A DNA stretch of 64,000 nt from Verrucomicrobium sp. (GCA_017849585.1 JAFIGT010000013.1:62001-126000); one strand, 5' to 3'; shown: positions 43,633 through 52,318, counted from the stretch's first letter. Program-made: numbers and translations. Notes: generated by a model not told the origin, from the letters alone.

Positions 43633-44697
43633 CTATAGCCCCTTCACCCGATACATCCGCACCGCACCCTGGCTATCGGCCACGGCCAACAGCTTGTCGT
43701 CCGGCGACCACGCCAATTGCGTCACCTCGCCCGACATCCGCGCCACACCGGTCGGCGGACGCGATGGCACCACGTCTTCCCACACCGCGAGATTCCCATC
43801 CAGCGAACCACTCGCCAGCACGAAGCCATGATGCGAAAACGTCAGCGCACTCACCAGCTCCGCGTGCCATTCCAGCCGCTCCGGCGTGCGACCGGCCGGA
43901 CCCTCGCCCGCGCAATCCCACACCGAAATCACCGACGAACCGCCTGCCGCGAGGAAGGTATTCGTCGCGTCCCACGACAACTCGCGAACCTTCGTTTCGT
44001 ACCCGCGCATATGCATTTCTTCGCCCGTTTTCGTGCGCCACAGATGCACCGACGAATCCTGATTGCCGGTCACGAGCCATTGCCCGTTCCCGCTCCACGA
44101 AAGCTTCAACGTGGCAAACGGCGCATCGTATTTCTTGTGCAGATCCCCGTCCTTCGCGCCCCAGATTTGCACCGCGCCAAAAATGGCCGACGCCAGCAGC
44201 GGACGGTTCGGGTGCCACTGCACATCGAGAATGGTTTTCTCATGCTCCGGAAATTCCCGCACCAGCTTGCCCTCGTAATCCCACAACTTGAGCTTCTTCC
44301 CCGACGAACTCGCCAACCGCGGATAGCGCGGATCGGGATTATCCGGATGACTCCACTCCACATGCTCCACCCACGACGCCCCGCCCGGCGCAGCCACACA
44401 ACGCACATCCGCTCCGTCCAGAAACCAGAATTTCACCTGCCCATCCTGCCCGCCGCTCGCCAATGCCTTGCCGTCCGGCCGCCACGAAAGCGAATCGAGC
44501 CCCTGCTCATGCCCTTCCAGCGACCACAGCTCCTTACCGTCCGCGGCATTGAAAATCTTCAACGCGCCGTCCGCGGAACCCGCTGCGATCCGGTCTCCCT
44601 CCGGGGACCATTCGAGGGCCGTGATATAGTCTTCCAGATAGTGACTCCACATTTCGGGCAAGGAAGACGGATTCGGTCGGGAGGAAATCGTGGTCAT
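43633..44697 (-). CDS. WD40 repeat beta-propeller protein
   Basis: 354 residues with about seven WD40 blades (for example ITALEWSPEGDRIAAGSADGALKIF, SLSWRPDGKALASGGQDGQVKFW, ALTFSHHGFVLASGSLDGNLAVW, shown here only in their key D-G-x-hydrophobic-W/F endings). A single cytoplasmic propeller with no signal peptide or enzyme domain. Bacterial proteins of this kind act as scaffolds; the partner is unknown. ATG 44697 is preferred over upstream in-frame codons that overlap the operator of the divergent Rrf2 gene. It ends 6 nt from the T8 tract of the candidate small RNA. Confidence 0.9.
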   Translation of the reverse strand: MTTISSRPNPSSLPEMWSHYLEDYITALEWSPEGDRIAAGSADGALKIFNAADGKELWSLEGHEQGLDSLSWRPDGKALASGGQDGQVKFWFLDGADVRCVAAPGGASWVEHVEWSHPDNPDPRYPRLASSSGKKLKLWDYEGKLVREFPEHEKTILDVQWHPNRPLLASAIFGAVQIWGAKDGDLHKKYDAPFATLKLSWSGNGQWLVTGNQDSSVHLWRTKTGEEMHMRGYETKVRELSWDATNTFLAAGGSSVISVWDCAGEGPAGRTPERLEWHAELVSALTFSHHGFVLASGSLDGNLAVWEDVVPSRPPTGVARMSGEVTQLAWSPDDKLLAVADSQGAVRMYRVKGL

Positions 44698-44771
44698 GCG
44701 TGGGATAGTGAAGCCATTCCTGCCGCTAAAATCAAGGGGCCTCACATCAAGGGCTTTCGAAAACTCCCCTT

Positions 44772-44800
44772 GCATTGTCGACCATTCTAACAGACAATGC
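44772..44800. promoter_or_regulatory. Palindromic operator upstream of the Rrf2 gene
   Basis: GCATTGTC (44772-44779), 13 nt, GACAATGC (44793-44800): a perfect 8-bp inverted repeat ending 10 nt before the Rrf2-family ATG. Its 29-bp length and place fit an autoregulatory Rrf2/IscR-type binding site, and it also lies in the divergent promoter region of the WD40 gene. Confidence 0.65.
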
Positions 44801-44810
44801 ATTGCATTCT

Positions 44811-45281
44811 ATGCGACTCTCGAAAAAAGGTGAATACGCCATTCGCGCACTGACCGAAATCGGTCTGGAGGCACTCCAACCCGATCCGCAACTCCTGCAG
44901 ATCTCCCTCATCGCTAAGCGGACCAAAATTCCCGAAAAGTTTCTCGAACAAATTTTGCTCACCCTGAAAAACGGCGGCATTCTCAAAAGCAAACGCGGCG
45001 TCGAAGGCGGCTACTCGCTCAACAAGAGCCTCGACGACATCACCCTCGGCGCCGTCATCCGCCTGCTCGACGGCCCCCTCGCCCCGATCTCCTGCGTCAG
45101 CGTCACCGCCTACCGTCCCTGCACCTGTCCCGATCAGGAAACCTGCGGTCTGCACATCGCCATGCTTGAAGTCCGCAATGCGATTGCCGGCATCCTCGAC
45201 GCCTACACCCTGCGCACCGTCATCGGCGAAGTGCAGAAACGCCGCAGCAAAAAACTCAGCGCGTGGCAGTTTGATATTTAA
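44811..45281 (+). CDS. Rrf2 family transcriptional regulator with four cysteines
   Basis: 156 residues. Winged helix at the N-terminus (MRLSKKGEYAIRAL, then IPEKFLEQILLTLKNGG and KRGVEGGYSL), as in IscR, NsrR and CymR. Residues ~100-115 hold four cysteines (SCVSVTAYRPCTCPDQETC), the place of the iron-sulfur cluster in sensing members, though the spacing differs from IscR (C-x5-C-x7-C). Probably senses iron-sulfur status, redox or NO, or is of the CymR kind. ATG 44811 lies 10 nt after a perfect palindrome that is a likely operator. No isc or suf operon is next to it, though a lone iscX lies about 6.7 kb away. Confidence 0.92.
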   Translation: MRLSKKGEYAIRALTEIGLEALQPDPQLLQISLIAKRTKIPEKFLEQILLTLKNGGILKSKRGVEGGYSLNKSLDDITLGAVIRLLDGPLAPISCVSVTAYRPCTCPDQETCGLHIAMLEVRNAIAGILDAYTLRTVIGEVQKRRSKKLSAWQFDI

Positions 45282-45294
45282 TCGAAACGAGGGG

Positions 45295-45401
45295 AGTTTT
45301 CAGTTCGATGTTTTCGGTTTTCAGTTCATTTACACACAGCTCCTGTTAAAATGTGGACCTCTGGCTTTTCCACCGAAAACTGAAAACTTAGAACCGAAAA
45401 C
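45295..45401. repeat. Heptad repeat, family C (copy 1), inverted pair, ends before coaB ATG
   Basis: Left run AGTTTTC, AGTTCGA, TGTTTTC, GGTTTTC, AGTTCAT (45295-45329), right run CGAAAAC, TGAAAAC, TTAGAAC, CGAAAAC (45374-45401). The arms are complementary, giving a stem with a 44-nt loop. The right arm ends 6 nt (TTTCCC) before the ATG at 45408, so it may bury the start of translation. Confidence 0.8.
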
Positions 45402-45407
45402 TTTCCC

Positions 45408-46052
45408 ATGGCCATCCTCGTCACCTGCGGCCCCAGTTTTGAGCCCATCGACCAGGTTCGCCGGCTGACCAATTTCTCCACCGGCGAACTCGGCGTCCTC
45501 CTCGCCGAAGCCCTCTCTGCCGCCGGTCACGACGTGATCTGCCTCAAGGGCACCGGCGCGACCTTCCGCGATCCCGCCCAGTCCGTCCGCAAAATCGCCT
45601 TCGCCACCAACGACGATCTCCAGCGCGAACTCGAGACACTCTCCCGGCAGGAAAAGATCGGCGCCGTTTTCCACACCGCCGCGCTCTGCGATTTCAAGGT
45701 CGTCTCCGCCACCAGCAACTCCGGCGCGCGACTCGATGCGGCAAAAATCCCCAGCCGCATTGACTCCATCACCCTCGTCCTCGAGCCCGCGCTGAAAGTC
45801 ATCAGCGGCCTGCGCCCCCTCTTCCCCGGTGCCCGCATCGTCGGCTGGAAATACGAACTCGTCGGCAAACAATCCGACGCCGTGGAAAAAGCCCAGCGCC
45901 AGATCAAGGAAAACCACATCAAGGCGTGCGTCGTCAACGGAGATGCCTACGGCGACGGCTATGGTTTCTGCACCGCACAAGGCGTGCAACATCACAGCAC
46001 GACCAAGACCGAACTCTGCGCGTTCCTCGTTGAATGGTTGAAGAAGGCTTAG
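45408..46052 (+). CDS. coaB: CoaB-like phosphopantothenoylcysteine synthetase domain protein
   Basis: 214 residues, a stand-alone version of the C-terminal half of CoaBC, the ligase step of coenzyme A synthesis. Motifs: VTCGPSFEPIDQVRRLTNFSTGELG (the T..EPIDPVR..TN.SSG consensus), FHTAALCDF, IVGWKYELV and NGDAYGDGYG in place of the usual N(D/E)..G region. Most bacteria have a CoaBC fusion; separate CoaB-like genes are known in some phyla and may serve other flavin or pterin roles. No CoaC homologue is seen here, so function as a true CoaB is probable but not proven. Confidence 0.85.
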   Translation: MAILVTCGPSFEPIDQVRRLTNFSTGELGVLLAEALSAAGHDVICLKGTGATFRDPAQSVRKIAFATNDDLQRELETLSRQEKIGAVFHTAALCDFKVVSATSNSGARLDAAKIPSRIDSITLVLEPALKVISGLRPLFPGARIVGWKYELVGKQSDAVEKAQRQIKENHIKACVVNGDAYGDGYGFCTAQGVQHHSTTKTELCAFLVEWLKKA

Positions 46053-46074
46053 TCTCTGCTACGCTTGACGCTCC

Positions 46075-48612
46075 ATGAATCGCCGGGAGCTCCCCATCTT
46101 TGCTGTTGAATCCGAGATCGTCGCCGCGTTGCGCGCGCCCGATCAGAATCGCCTCATTCTCGAAGCCCCCACCGGTTCCGGAAAATCCACGCAAACACCG
46201 CAAATTCTCCTCGACCACGGCATCGCGGGCAACGGCCAGATCATCGTGCTACAGCCGCGCCGTCTCGCCACCCGCCTGCTCGCCAAGCGCGTCGCGGAAG
46301 AGCGCAATGTCCAGCTCGGGCAGGAAGTCGGTTACCAAATCCGGCTCGACCGCGTCTGCACCAATTCCACCCGCATCAAGTTCGTCACCGAGGGCGTGCT
46401 CCTGCGCCAGATCCTCGACGATGAAAAACTCCCCGGCGTCAGCATTTTAATCTTTGACGAATTCCACGAACGTCATCTCTACGGCGACATCAGCCTCGGC
46501 CGCGCAATGCAGATTCAGCAGACACTGCGCCCCGATCTGAAAATCGTCGTCATGTCCGCCACGCTCGACACCGGCGCGCTCGAGAAGTATCTCGCCCCGG
46601 CCCGCACCGTCAGCAGCGCAGGCCGCACCTATCCGGTCGAGATCGAGTACATCAAGAAAAACACCGATGATTCCCCATGGGATCTCGCCACGACCGAATT
46701 CGAGCGCATCGTCGCCTCAGGCCAGGAAGGAGACTTCCTCATCTTCATGCCCGGTGCGTACGAGATCAACCGCACCATTCAAGCCGTGCGCAATTCCCAC
46801 GCCGCGCGCGGTTTCACCATCATGCCCCTGCATGGTGAACTGCCCCCCGCCGAGCAGGACCGCGCGGTCGGCCCGTGCGACCAGCGCAAGGTCATCGTCT
46901 CGACCAACGTCGCCGAAACCTCGCTCACCATTCAGGGCATCCGCACCGTCATCGACAGCGGTCTCGCCCGCATGGCGCGATTCGATCCCTACCGCGGCAT
47001 CAACACGCTCCTCATCGAGAAAATCAGCCGCGCCTCCTCGGACCAACGCGCCGGTCGCGCGGGCCGCACCGCGCCCGGTCGTTGTGTGCGACTCTGGAGC
47101 CAGCTCGATCACGAACGCCGCCCCGCGCATGAACTCCCCGAGGTAAAACGTCTCGACCTCAGCGAAGTCGTGCTCACGCTCAAGGCCAGCCAGATCACCG
47201 ACCTGCGCGCCTTCCCCTGGCTCGAGATGCCGGAAGAGCGCGCCCTACTTCGCGCGGAAACGTTGCTCTCCGATCTCGGCGCTCTCGATCACCAGACCCA
47301 CATCACGCCGATTGGCCGCCGCATGCTTTCATTCCCGGTCCACCCACGCTACGCCCGCATGCTCCTCGCCGCCGACAAGGCCGGTTGCGTGCGACCAATT
47401 GCGCTCATGGCGGCGCTCACACAAGGGCGTTCTCTCTTACTCCGCAGCGAAGGCAAGAAGATGGACGAAATGCGGGAGATTCTCACCGATGGCGAGTCGG
47501 TCTCCGACTTCTTCGTGCTCGTGCGCGCGTGGCGTTACGCAGACAAGAATAATTACGCGCCCGATGCCTGCCGCCGTCTCGGCATTCACGGCATCACCGC
47601 GCGCGAAGTGGGCCGCCTCTACGCGCAATTTCTCGACATCGCGAAACAGGAACGACTCGACCTCACGGAAAAACCGGCGAGCGAAGAAACCATCGCCCGC
47701 TGCATTGTTCAGGGCTTCAGCGATCAACTCGCCGTGCGCCATGACCAAGGCACGCTCCGTTGCGCGCTCCTGCACAACCGCAGCGGCGAACTCGTCCGCG
47801 ACAGCGTGGTGCGCGATGCTCGCATGTTCGTCGCCGCCGAAGTCCGCGAGATCGACGGCAAAGGCGACCAGCTCCGCGTCTTGCTTAGCCTCGCCACCGA
47901 GGTGCAGGAACCGTGGCTCTCGGAATTATATCCGGACGATTTCGTGGAAAGAACCGCCACCGTTTTTGATCCCACCACGCGCCGCATTGTTTCGACGAAA
48001 CAAGTCCTCTTCCGGGATCTCGTTCTCCGTCAGGAAATCGGCGGTCAACCCAATCTCGACGAAGCCGCCCGCCTGCTCGCCCGCGAAGTGATCGAGGGCC
48101 GCTGTCCGCTCAAAAACTGGGACGATGCGGTCGACCAATGGATTCTCCGCGTGAACTGCCTGCGCCAATGGATGCCGGAACTCGGCCTGCCGGAAATCAC
48201 CACCGCCGATCGTCACGCCATCATCGAACAAATCTGCCACGGCGCGCTTGGCTACAAGGACATCAAGGAAAAGCCGGTCTGGGATGTGGTCAAGGACTGG
48301 CTCTCGCACGAACAACAATCGTGGGTGGACAAATACGCCCCCGAGCGTTACCCGCTGCCCAACGCGCGCAAAGCCAAGATCACCTATCGCATGGACGGCG
48401 CCCCGTTCATTGGCGCCAAGATTCAAGACCTCTACGGGGTCGATGGCAGCCTCGTCATTGCCTCGGGCCGCACCACGCTCGTCATCAATGTGCTCGCCCC
48501 GAACATGCGGCCCATCCAGGTCACGCAAAACCTCAGCGCGTTCTGGAAAGACTCCTACCCCAAGGTGAAGCAGGAACTCCAACGCCGTTACCCGCGCCAT
48601 AACTGGCAGTAG
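46075..48612 (+). CDS. hrpB: ATP-dependent helicase HrpB
   Basis: 845 residues. DEAH/RHA family RNA helicase core: Walker A EAPTGSGKSTQTP, motif II as DEFHERH (a DEFH variant, usual in HrpB), SAT motif MSATLDTG, motif V VSTNVAETSLT and motif VI QRAGRAGRT. The HA2-like middle follows, and the C-terminus ends with the HrpB_C signature RPIQVTQNLSAFWKDSYPKVK plus ELQRRYPRHNW. Function in bacteria is poorly known. It starts 22 nt after coaB, so both may be one transcript; downstream lies a set of palindromic repeats. Confidence 0.95.
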   Translation: MNRRELPIFAVESEIVAALRAPDQNRLILEAPTGSGKSTQTPQILLDHGIAGNGQIIVLQPRRLATRLLAKRVAEERNVQLGQEVGYQIRLDRVCTNSTRIKFVTEGVLLRQILDDEKLPGVSILIFDEFHERHLYGDISLGRAMQIQQTLRPDLKIVVMSATLDTGALEKYLAPARTVSSAGRTYPVEIEYIKKNTDDSPWDLATTEFERIVASGQEGDFLIFMPGAYEINRTIQAVRNSHAARGFTIMPLHGELPPAEQDRAVGPCDQRKVIVSTNVAETSLTIQGIRTVIDSGLARMARFDPYRGINTLLIEKISRASSDQRAGRAGRTAPGRCVRLWSQLDHERRPAHELPEVKRLDLSEVVLTLKASQITDLRAFPWLEMPEERALLRAETLLSDLGALDHQTHITPIGRRMLSFPVHPRYARMLLAADKAGCVRPIALMAALTQGRSLLLRSEGKKMDEMREILTDGESVSDFFVLVRAWRYADKNNYAPDACRRLGIHGITAREVGRLYAQFLDIAKQERLDLTEKPASEETIARCIVQGFSDQLAVRHDQGTLRCALLHNRSGELVRDSVVRDARMFVAAEVREIDGKGDQLRVLLSLATEVQEPWLSELYPDDFVERTATVFDPTTRRIVSTKQVLFRDLVLRQEIGGQPNLDEAARLLAREVIEGRCPLKNWDDAVDQWILRVNCLRQWMPELGLPEITTADRHAIIEQICHGALGYKDIKEKPVWDVVKDWLSHEQQSWVDKYAPERYPLPNARKAKITYRMDGAPFIGAKIQDLYGVDGSLVIASGRTTLVINVLAPNMRPIQVTQNLSAFWKDSYPKVKQELQRRYPRHNWQ

Positions 48613-48730
48613 CCAGCGTGACGCTGGACCCAGTAGGTTACCGAGAGAACATCCAGATGCCGCGATAGCGTAATGGATGCAACGTCACGTTGCCCAGCGT
48701 GACGCTGGACCCAATAGGTTGCCGGGAGAA
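48613..48730. repeat. Pair of 37-nt repeats with palindromic cores, plus a third palindrome
   Basis: Two near-identical 37-nt copies (48613-48649 and 48694-48730) each start with the odd palindrome CCAGCGTGACGCTGG; between them lies GCAACGTCACGTTGC (48679-48693). Each palindrome forms a 7-bp stem with a single-base centre. They lie just after hrpB, with no U tract, so they look like small dispersed repeats rather than simple terminators. Confidence 0.7.
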
Positions 48731-48848
48731 GAGTCTTCACCGTCCACTTGCAGATACCTCTGCACATCCTCCACTGAAATTCAGTAGCTCCTGTTAATCT
48801 GGCTGTTACGTAACATCATAAAAACTACTAACTTTTCCTTTATTATAC

Positions 48849-50291
48849 ATGCCGCAATCGCTAGCGTTAGCCATGCTCGCGGCTACTCCTAACTCCTCTT
48901 CCACGTCGTCTCCGGAAGCCACTCCCGGTATTTACACTGTAGGGACACTCAAATATACCAAACGATCGATGGCCGTGTTGTTTGGATGGTTGCTCTGGGG
49001 CGACTTCGCCTTCAACTTTTTCGAGTCCATTTTCGGTCGTTTCATGCCCCTTTACCTCAATGACCTGAAGGCCTCCAACACCCTCATCGGCATCACCACC
49101 GGTAGCATCGCGGGCGTGGTGAATATCCTCTTCCTTCCCAACATCAGCCAATGGAGCGATCGCCTCCGCACGCGCTGGGGTCGCCGCATCCCGCTTCTGA
49201 CCGTCGTCGCGCCGCTGACCACGCTCTCGCTGCTCGGCGTCGGGTTCGCCCCGGAAATCAGCGCCTGGATTAGCAATCACGTGCCCGCCAGTCTCGCCCC
49301 TTGGCTCAGCGGCACAACGCTGCTCCTCTCGCTCATCTGCGCCTTCACCATTTCCTTCCACTTTTTCAACATGGTGCTGGTCAATGCCTACAACTGGCTG
49401 CTGCGCGACGTTGTCCCGCAAGTCTTCATGGCCCGCTTTCTCTCCTGGTTCCGTATCGTCGGCAACGTGGCCGGAGCACTGTTCCTCTGGTACGTGTTTC
49501 CGACCATGCTCAGCCACCGTAAGGAGACTTTCCTCGGAGTTGGCCTCTTCTACTTCATTGCCTTCATGCTGATGTGCTGGAATGTGAAGGAAGGCGAGTA
49601 CATCGCGCCCGAGCCACACGCCAAAGGCAGCAATCTCTTCACCCGGTTCGGCGCCTATTTCCGCGACTGTCTTGCCCTGCCCATCTATCGGAACTTCTTC
49701 ATCGGCTACGTGCTCGTAGTCGTCGCGGGCGGCTGCGCCGGTTCCTTTGTCACCCTTTACACCCGCAATACGCTCCACCTGACCATGGACGAGATGGGCC
49801 ACTGGGGCACCTACACCATCATCGTCGGATCGCTGGCCTTGATTCCCGCCGGCTGGATCTGTGACCGGTTTTCCTCCATGAAAGTCGCTCTCATCTCTCT
49901 GTTCTTCCTGGCGGTGGCGCCCCTCACGGCGTTTCTGTTCGTAAGCACGAAAATGCATTGGCTCACCTACTCCCTGATTGCCACCATCCCCGGCGTCTTC
50001 TGGGGCTTGGCCGTGGCCGCCTTGAGCATGACCCTTTTCCCCGACCGGGTGTTCGGCCAATTCTCCGCGGGCATGAATGTCTTCGGCTGCGGTGGTCTGA
50101 TCTTCGGCAACTACCTCGCGGGCCTGTTCATGGATCTCGTCGATAGTAATTTCCGGCTGATCTTCCTCTGGAGCGTTCTGTTCTACGCCTTGGCGCTCAT
50201 CCCCTTGCTTCTCGTATACCGCGACTGGAAGAAGAATGGCGGCCAAAACAATTACGTCGCCCCCATTCCCGAGCACATGCTCGAAGATTAA
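48849..50291 (+). CDS. Major facilitator superfamily transporter
   Basis: 480 residues with twelve membrane helices. The motif-A-like segment QWSDRLRTRWGRRIPLL between helices 2 and 3 is the MFS hallmark. The N-terminal tail (~40 residues: SSSTSSPEATPG) is polar, and NSSSTS could be flexible. Its make-up is closest to the glycoside-pentoside-hexuronide-like or sugar-permease MFS lines, but the substrate cannot be named. It starts 236 nt after hrpB with a short palindrome GTTACGTAAC (48805-48814) in between, a possible regulator site, and ends at a strong terminator. Confidence 0.85.
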   Translation: MPQSLALAMLAATPNSSSTSSPEATPGIYTVGTLKYTKRSMAVLFGWLLWGDFAFNFFESIFGRFMPLYLNDLKASNTLIGITTGSIAGVVNILFLPNISQWSDRLRTRWGRRIPLLTVVAPLTTLSLLGVGFAPEISAWISNHVPASLAPWLSGTTLLLSLICAFTISFHFFNMVLVNAYNWLLRDVVPQVFMARFLSWFRIVGNVAGALFLWYVFPTMLSHRKETFLGVGLFYFIAFMLMCWNVKEGEYIAPEPHAKGSNLFTRFGAYFRDCLALPIYRNFFIGYVLVVVAGGCAGSFVTLYTRNTLHLTMDEMGHWGTYTIIVGSLALIPAGWICDRFSSMKVALISLFFLAVAPLTAFLFVSTKMHWLTYSLIATIPGVFWGLAVAALSMTLFPDRVFGQFSAGMNVFGCGGLIFGNYLAGLFMDLVDSNFRLIFLWSVLFYALALIPLLLVYRDWKKNGGQNNYVAPIPEHMLED

Positions 50292-50307
50292 GAGACCACT
50301 ACGGCAC

Positions 50308-50339
50308 AAAAAAGGCGACTCCTGCGAGTCGCCTTTTTT
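50308..50339. terminator. Bidirectional intrinsic terminator between MFS and pyrE genes
   Basis: GGCGACTC-CTGC-GAGTCGCC stem (50314-50333), with A6 before it and T6 after, serving both convergent genes. Confidence 0.95.
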
Positions 50340-50404
50340 ATTACGATCCGTCCCCAAAACGTTCACCTGTGGCGAAGCGTCACTGGGTCGAGTGTCACGC
50401 TTGG

Positions 50405-50962
50405 TTAAGTCGAACCGGGCTTCACCGCAGGAGTCGCCGCCAGATCTTCCGGCAGCCCGTCCGCCGGGAATGTCTCGACGTGAAGCTTCAATAGGCTGTA
50501 GAGGGGCAGCCCGAAATCCACACCCGGCTCCGCACTGCGATCAACGATCACCGCCACCGCCACGGGAATACCACCCGCCGCCTTCACGATCTCAATCGTC
50601 TCGCGCACCGCGCTGCCGGTCGTCACGACATCTTCCGCCACAATGAACCGTTCACCCGGCTTGATGGCAAAGCGGCGCATCTTGAGCTTGCCATTTTCCT
50701 TCTCCGTAAAGATGTGGCGTGTTTCCAGATGACGCGCCAGCTCCTGCCCAACGAGGATGCCACCCATTGCAGGAGAAATAACCGCATCGAAATCGAGATT
50801 GCGCACCTGCACGGCCAGCTTGCCGATCAGTTCGCTCGCCAGCTTGGCGTGCTGCAGCAACAAGGCACATTGAAAATACTGGCGGCTATGCAAACCCGAG
50901 CGCAGTAGAAAGTGTCCGTCTAGCAAAGCGCCCGTGGCGCGGAAAGAGTCGATGACATCCAT
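50405..50962 (-). CDS. pyrE: Orotate phosphoribosyltransferase
   Basis: Forms OMP from orotate and PRPP in pyrimidine synthesis. The 185 residues show the PRPP-binding motif VAEDVVTTGSAVRETIE, the flexible lysine-rich segment FTEKENGKLKMRRFAIKPG and an N-terminal helix with ALLDGHFLLRSGLHSRQYFQ. The last 20 residues (AATPAVKPGST) are a small non-conserved tail. It is the final gene of a minus-strand run (coiled-coil protein, unknown, iscX, ridA, pyrE), with 96 nt from ridA containing a GC-rich hairpin, so it may have its own promoter. Confidence 0.95.
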   Translation of the reverse strand: MDVIDSFRATGALLDGHFLLRSGLHSRQYFQCALLLQHAKLASELIGKLAVQVRNLDFDAVISPAMGGILVGQELARHLETRHIFTEKENGKLKMRRFAIKPGERFIVAEDVVTTGSAVRETIEIVKAAGGIPVAVAVIVDRSAEPGVDFGLPLYSLLKLHVETFPADGLPEDLAATPAVKPGST

Positions 50963-51058
50963 GATGTGTTTCCTTTTTATCCCTTGAGGTTGCCCCGGCC
51001 TCGCGCCGCCCGTCTGCAGGGCGGCGGTGCGCGATCCGGGGGATGAACTGGCGCCGCG

Positions 51059-51454
51059 TCAGGCGGCGACAGCGACCACTTCGATTTCCACCAGCGAATC
51101 CTTCGGGATGCGGGCCACCTGAATGGTGGAACGCGCCGGATGCGGAGCGGTGAAGTGTTTGGCGTAGACGGCGTTCATGGCCGCGAAATCATTCATATCG
51201 TACAGGAAGACGGTCGACTTCACCACCGCGCCGAGGTCAAGCCCCTGCGAGGCGAGCAACGCCTTGATGTTGGCGATGACCTGCTCGGTCTGCTCGGTGA
51301 TACCACCGTCGACCAGCTTGCCGGAATCTCCAACCAACGGGATCTGTCCCGCGAGGTAAACGAAATTGCCCGTGCGGATGCCTTGTGAATACGGTCCCAC
51401 CGCCGGAGGGGCGTCCGAAGCGGCGACTACTTTTTTATCGGTTTTTGTGCTCAT
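51059..51454 (-). CDS. ridA: RidA family enamine/imine deaminase
   Basis: 131 residues. Removes reactive enamines made by PLP enzymes such as threonine dehydratase. Shows AVGPYSQGIRTGNFVYLAGQIP, and the signature ARSTIQVARIPKDSLVEIEVVAVA at the C-terminus with the substrate-contacting Arg. Matches the trimeric RidA (YjgF/YER057c/UK114) family in length. It begins 24 nt after iscX on the same strand; a fresh operon connection, since both ridA and iscX protect or help cofactor metabolism, is only an idea. Confidence 0.95.
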   Translation of the reverse strand: MSTKTDKKVVAASDAPPAVGPYSQGIRTGNFVYLAGQIPLVGDSGKLVDGGITEQTEQVIANIKALLASQGLDLGAVVKSTVFLYDMNDFAAMNAVYAKHFTAPHPARSTIQVARIPKDSLVEIEVVAVAA

Positions 51455-51478
51455 GTAACAAAGGGAGAGTGAGGCGGG

Positions 51479-51685
51479 TTATTTGACTTCCTCGTACCAC
51501 GCCATCTGGATGGCTTCGAGAATCGCTTCATTGCTGCCATCGGGCTTATCGCTGAAATCCGGCAGGGCGAGAACCAACTGTTGCAGCTTGGGAAAACTCA
51601 ATTTCAACGGATCCTGATCGGGATGCGTATCAATGAGGGCAAAGGCAATGTCTTCAGTGTCTTTCCAGGTCAATTTATTGGCCAT
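51479..51685 (-). CDS. iscX: IscX-like Fe-S cluster assembly protein (isolated)
   Basis: 68 residues. The pattern LTWKDTEDIAFALIDTHPDQDP...SFPKLQQLVLALPDFSD and SNEAILEAIQMAWYEE matches E. coli IscX in length and in all acidic key regions, so it should bind IscS and iron and modulate cluster assembly. The usual neighbours (iscSUA, hscBA, fdx) are absent; it sits between a gene of unknown function and ridA. The ATG at 51685 is chosen over an in-frame TTG (51691). Identification is firm from sequence, its job without an adjacent isc operon is open. Confidence 0.9.
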   Translation of the reverse strand: MANKLTWKDTEDIAFALIDTHPDQDPLKLSFPKLQQLVLALPDFSDKPDGSNEAILEAIQMAWYEEVK

Positions 51686-51770
51686 GGGCAAAAAGTTAGC
51701 GGGAAAAGCGGGGCTCGTCCACTGATTATGTGAGGCGTCACGCTATTGTGAGGTGGCCGTCCATGACGGT

Positions 51771-52301
51771 CTACTGCCGCCAATCGAGGCGCGGCGTGGC
51801 ATTTTCATTGGGCCGTGCGCCCTCCTGCAAGAGAAGTTCCTTCGGCGTCTGTGCCGGCGCTTCCAGATAAAAGCCCGCCTGCTTTTGGAAGGGCAATAGC
51901 AGCATCGTCAACGCTTCCTTCCACGTGCCGTCCACCCAGTACGGATCGCGGAGGAAATTTCCCTCCATGTCAAACTCCGCCCAGAGCCACGTGTAACTAT
52001 CCACCACGCCCGTCGTGAATCCACCTTGCTGCGCCACGATGAGAGTCGTCTTCTGCTGCGGAATATATTCCACCTGCGCGATGAGTTCGCCCCCGCCCTG
52101 CAACTTCCAGCGCATGTCCCAGTACGTGTTCGGATCGATGATCCAGCTCTGACCGTGATCGATGACGAGCAGAGCCACCCCCTGGCTGAAACGGCGCCAA
52201 TCGCTCTCGGCCCACACCGGGGGCGCGACCACATCGCGGACGCGTTGCCAGCGGATGCGCCACTCGGCCATCAGGCGGCGAAGTTCAACAACAGAGAGCA
52301 T
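51771..52301 (-). CDS. Uncharacterised soluble protein
   Basis: 176 residues, no signal peptide or membrane segment. I do not recognise a family. It is rich in Trp (WRIRWQRV, YWDMRWKLQ, YTWLWAEFD, PYWVDGTWKEAL) and has a predicted alpha/beta make-up with a disordered C-terminal tail (EGARPNENATPRLD). The gene lies 17 nt after a coiled-coil membrane protein and 85 nt before iscX, in the same direction. It probably belongs to the same transcript as the former. The reading frame shows good codon bias throughout, so it is a real gene. Confidence 0.7.
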   Translation of the reverse strand: MLSVVELRRLMAEWRIRWQRVRDVVAPPVWAESDWRRFSQGVALLVIDHGQSWIIDPNTYWDMRWKLQGGGELIAQVEYIPQQKTTLIVAQQGGFTTGVVDSYTWLWAEFDMEGNFLRDPYWVDGTWKEALTMLLLPFQKQAGFYLEAPAQTPKELLLQEGARPNENATPRLDWRQ

Positions 52302-52318
52302 CGGAATAGGAGCGAAGA

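Noticed and set aside
48841-48846. TATTAT directly before the MFS ATG.
   Set aside because: A transcript start from it would lie inside the gene; no -35 partner at 17 nt.
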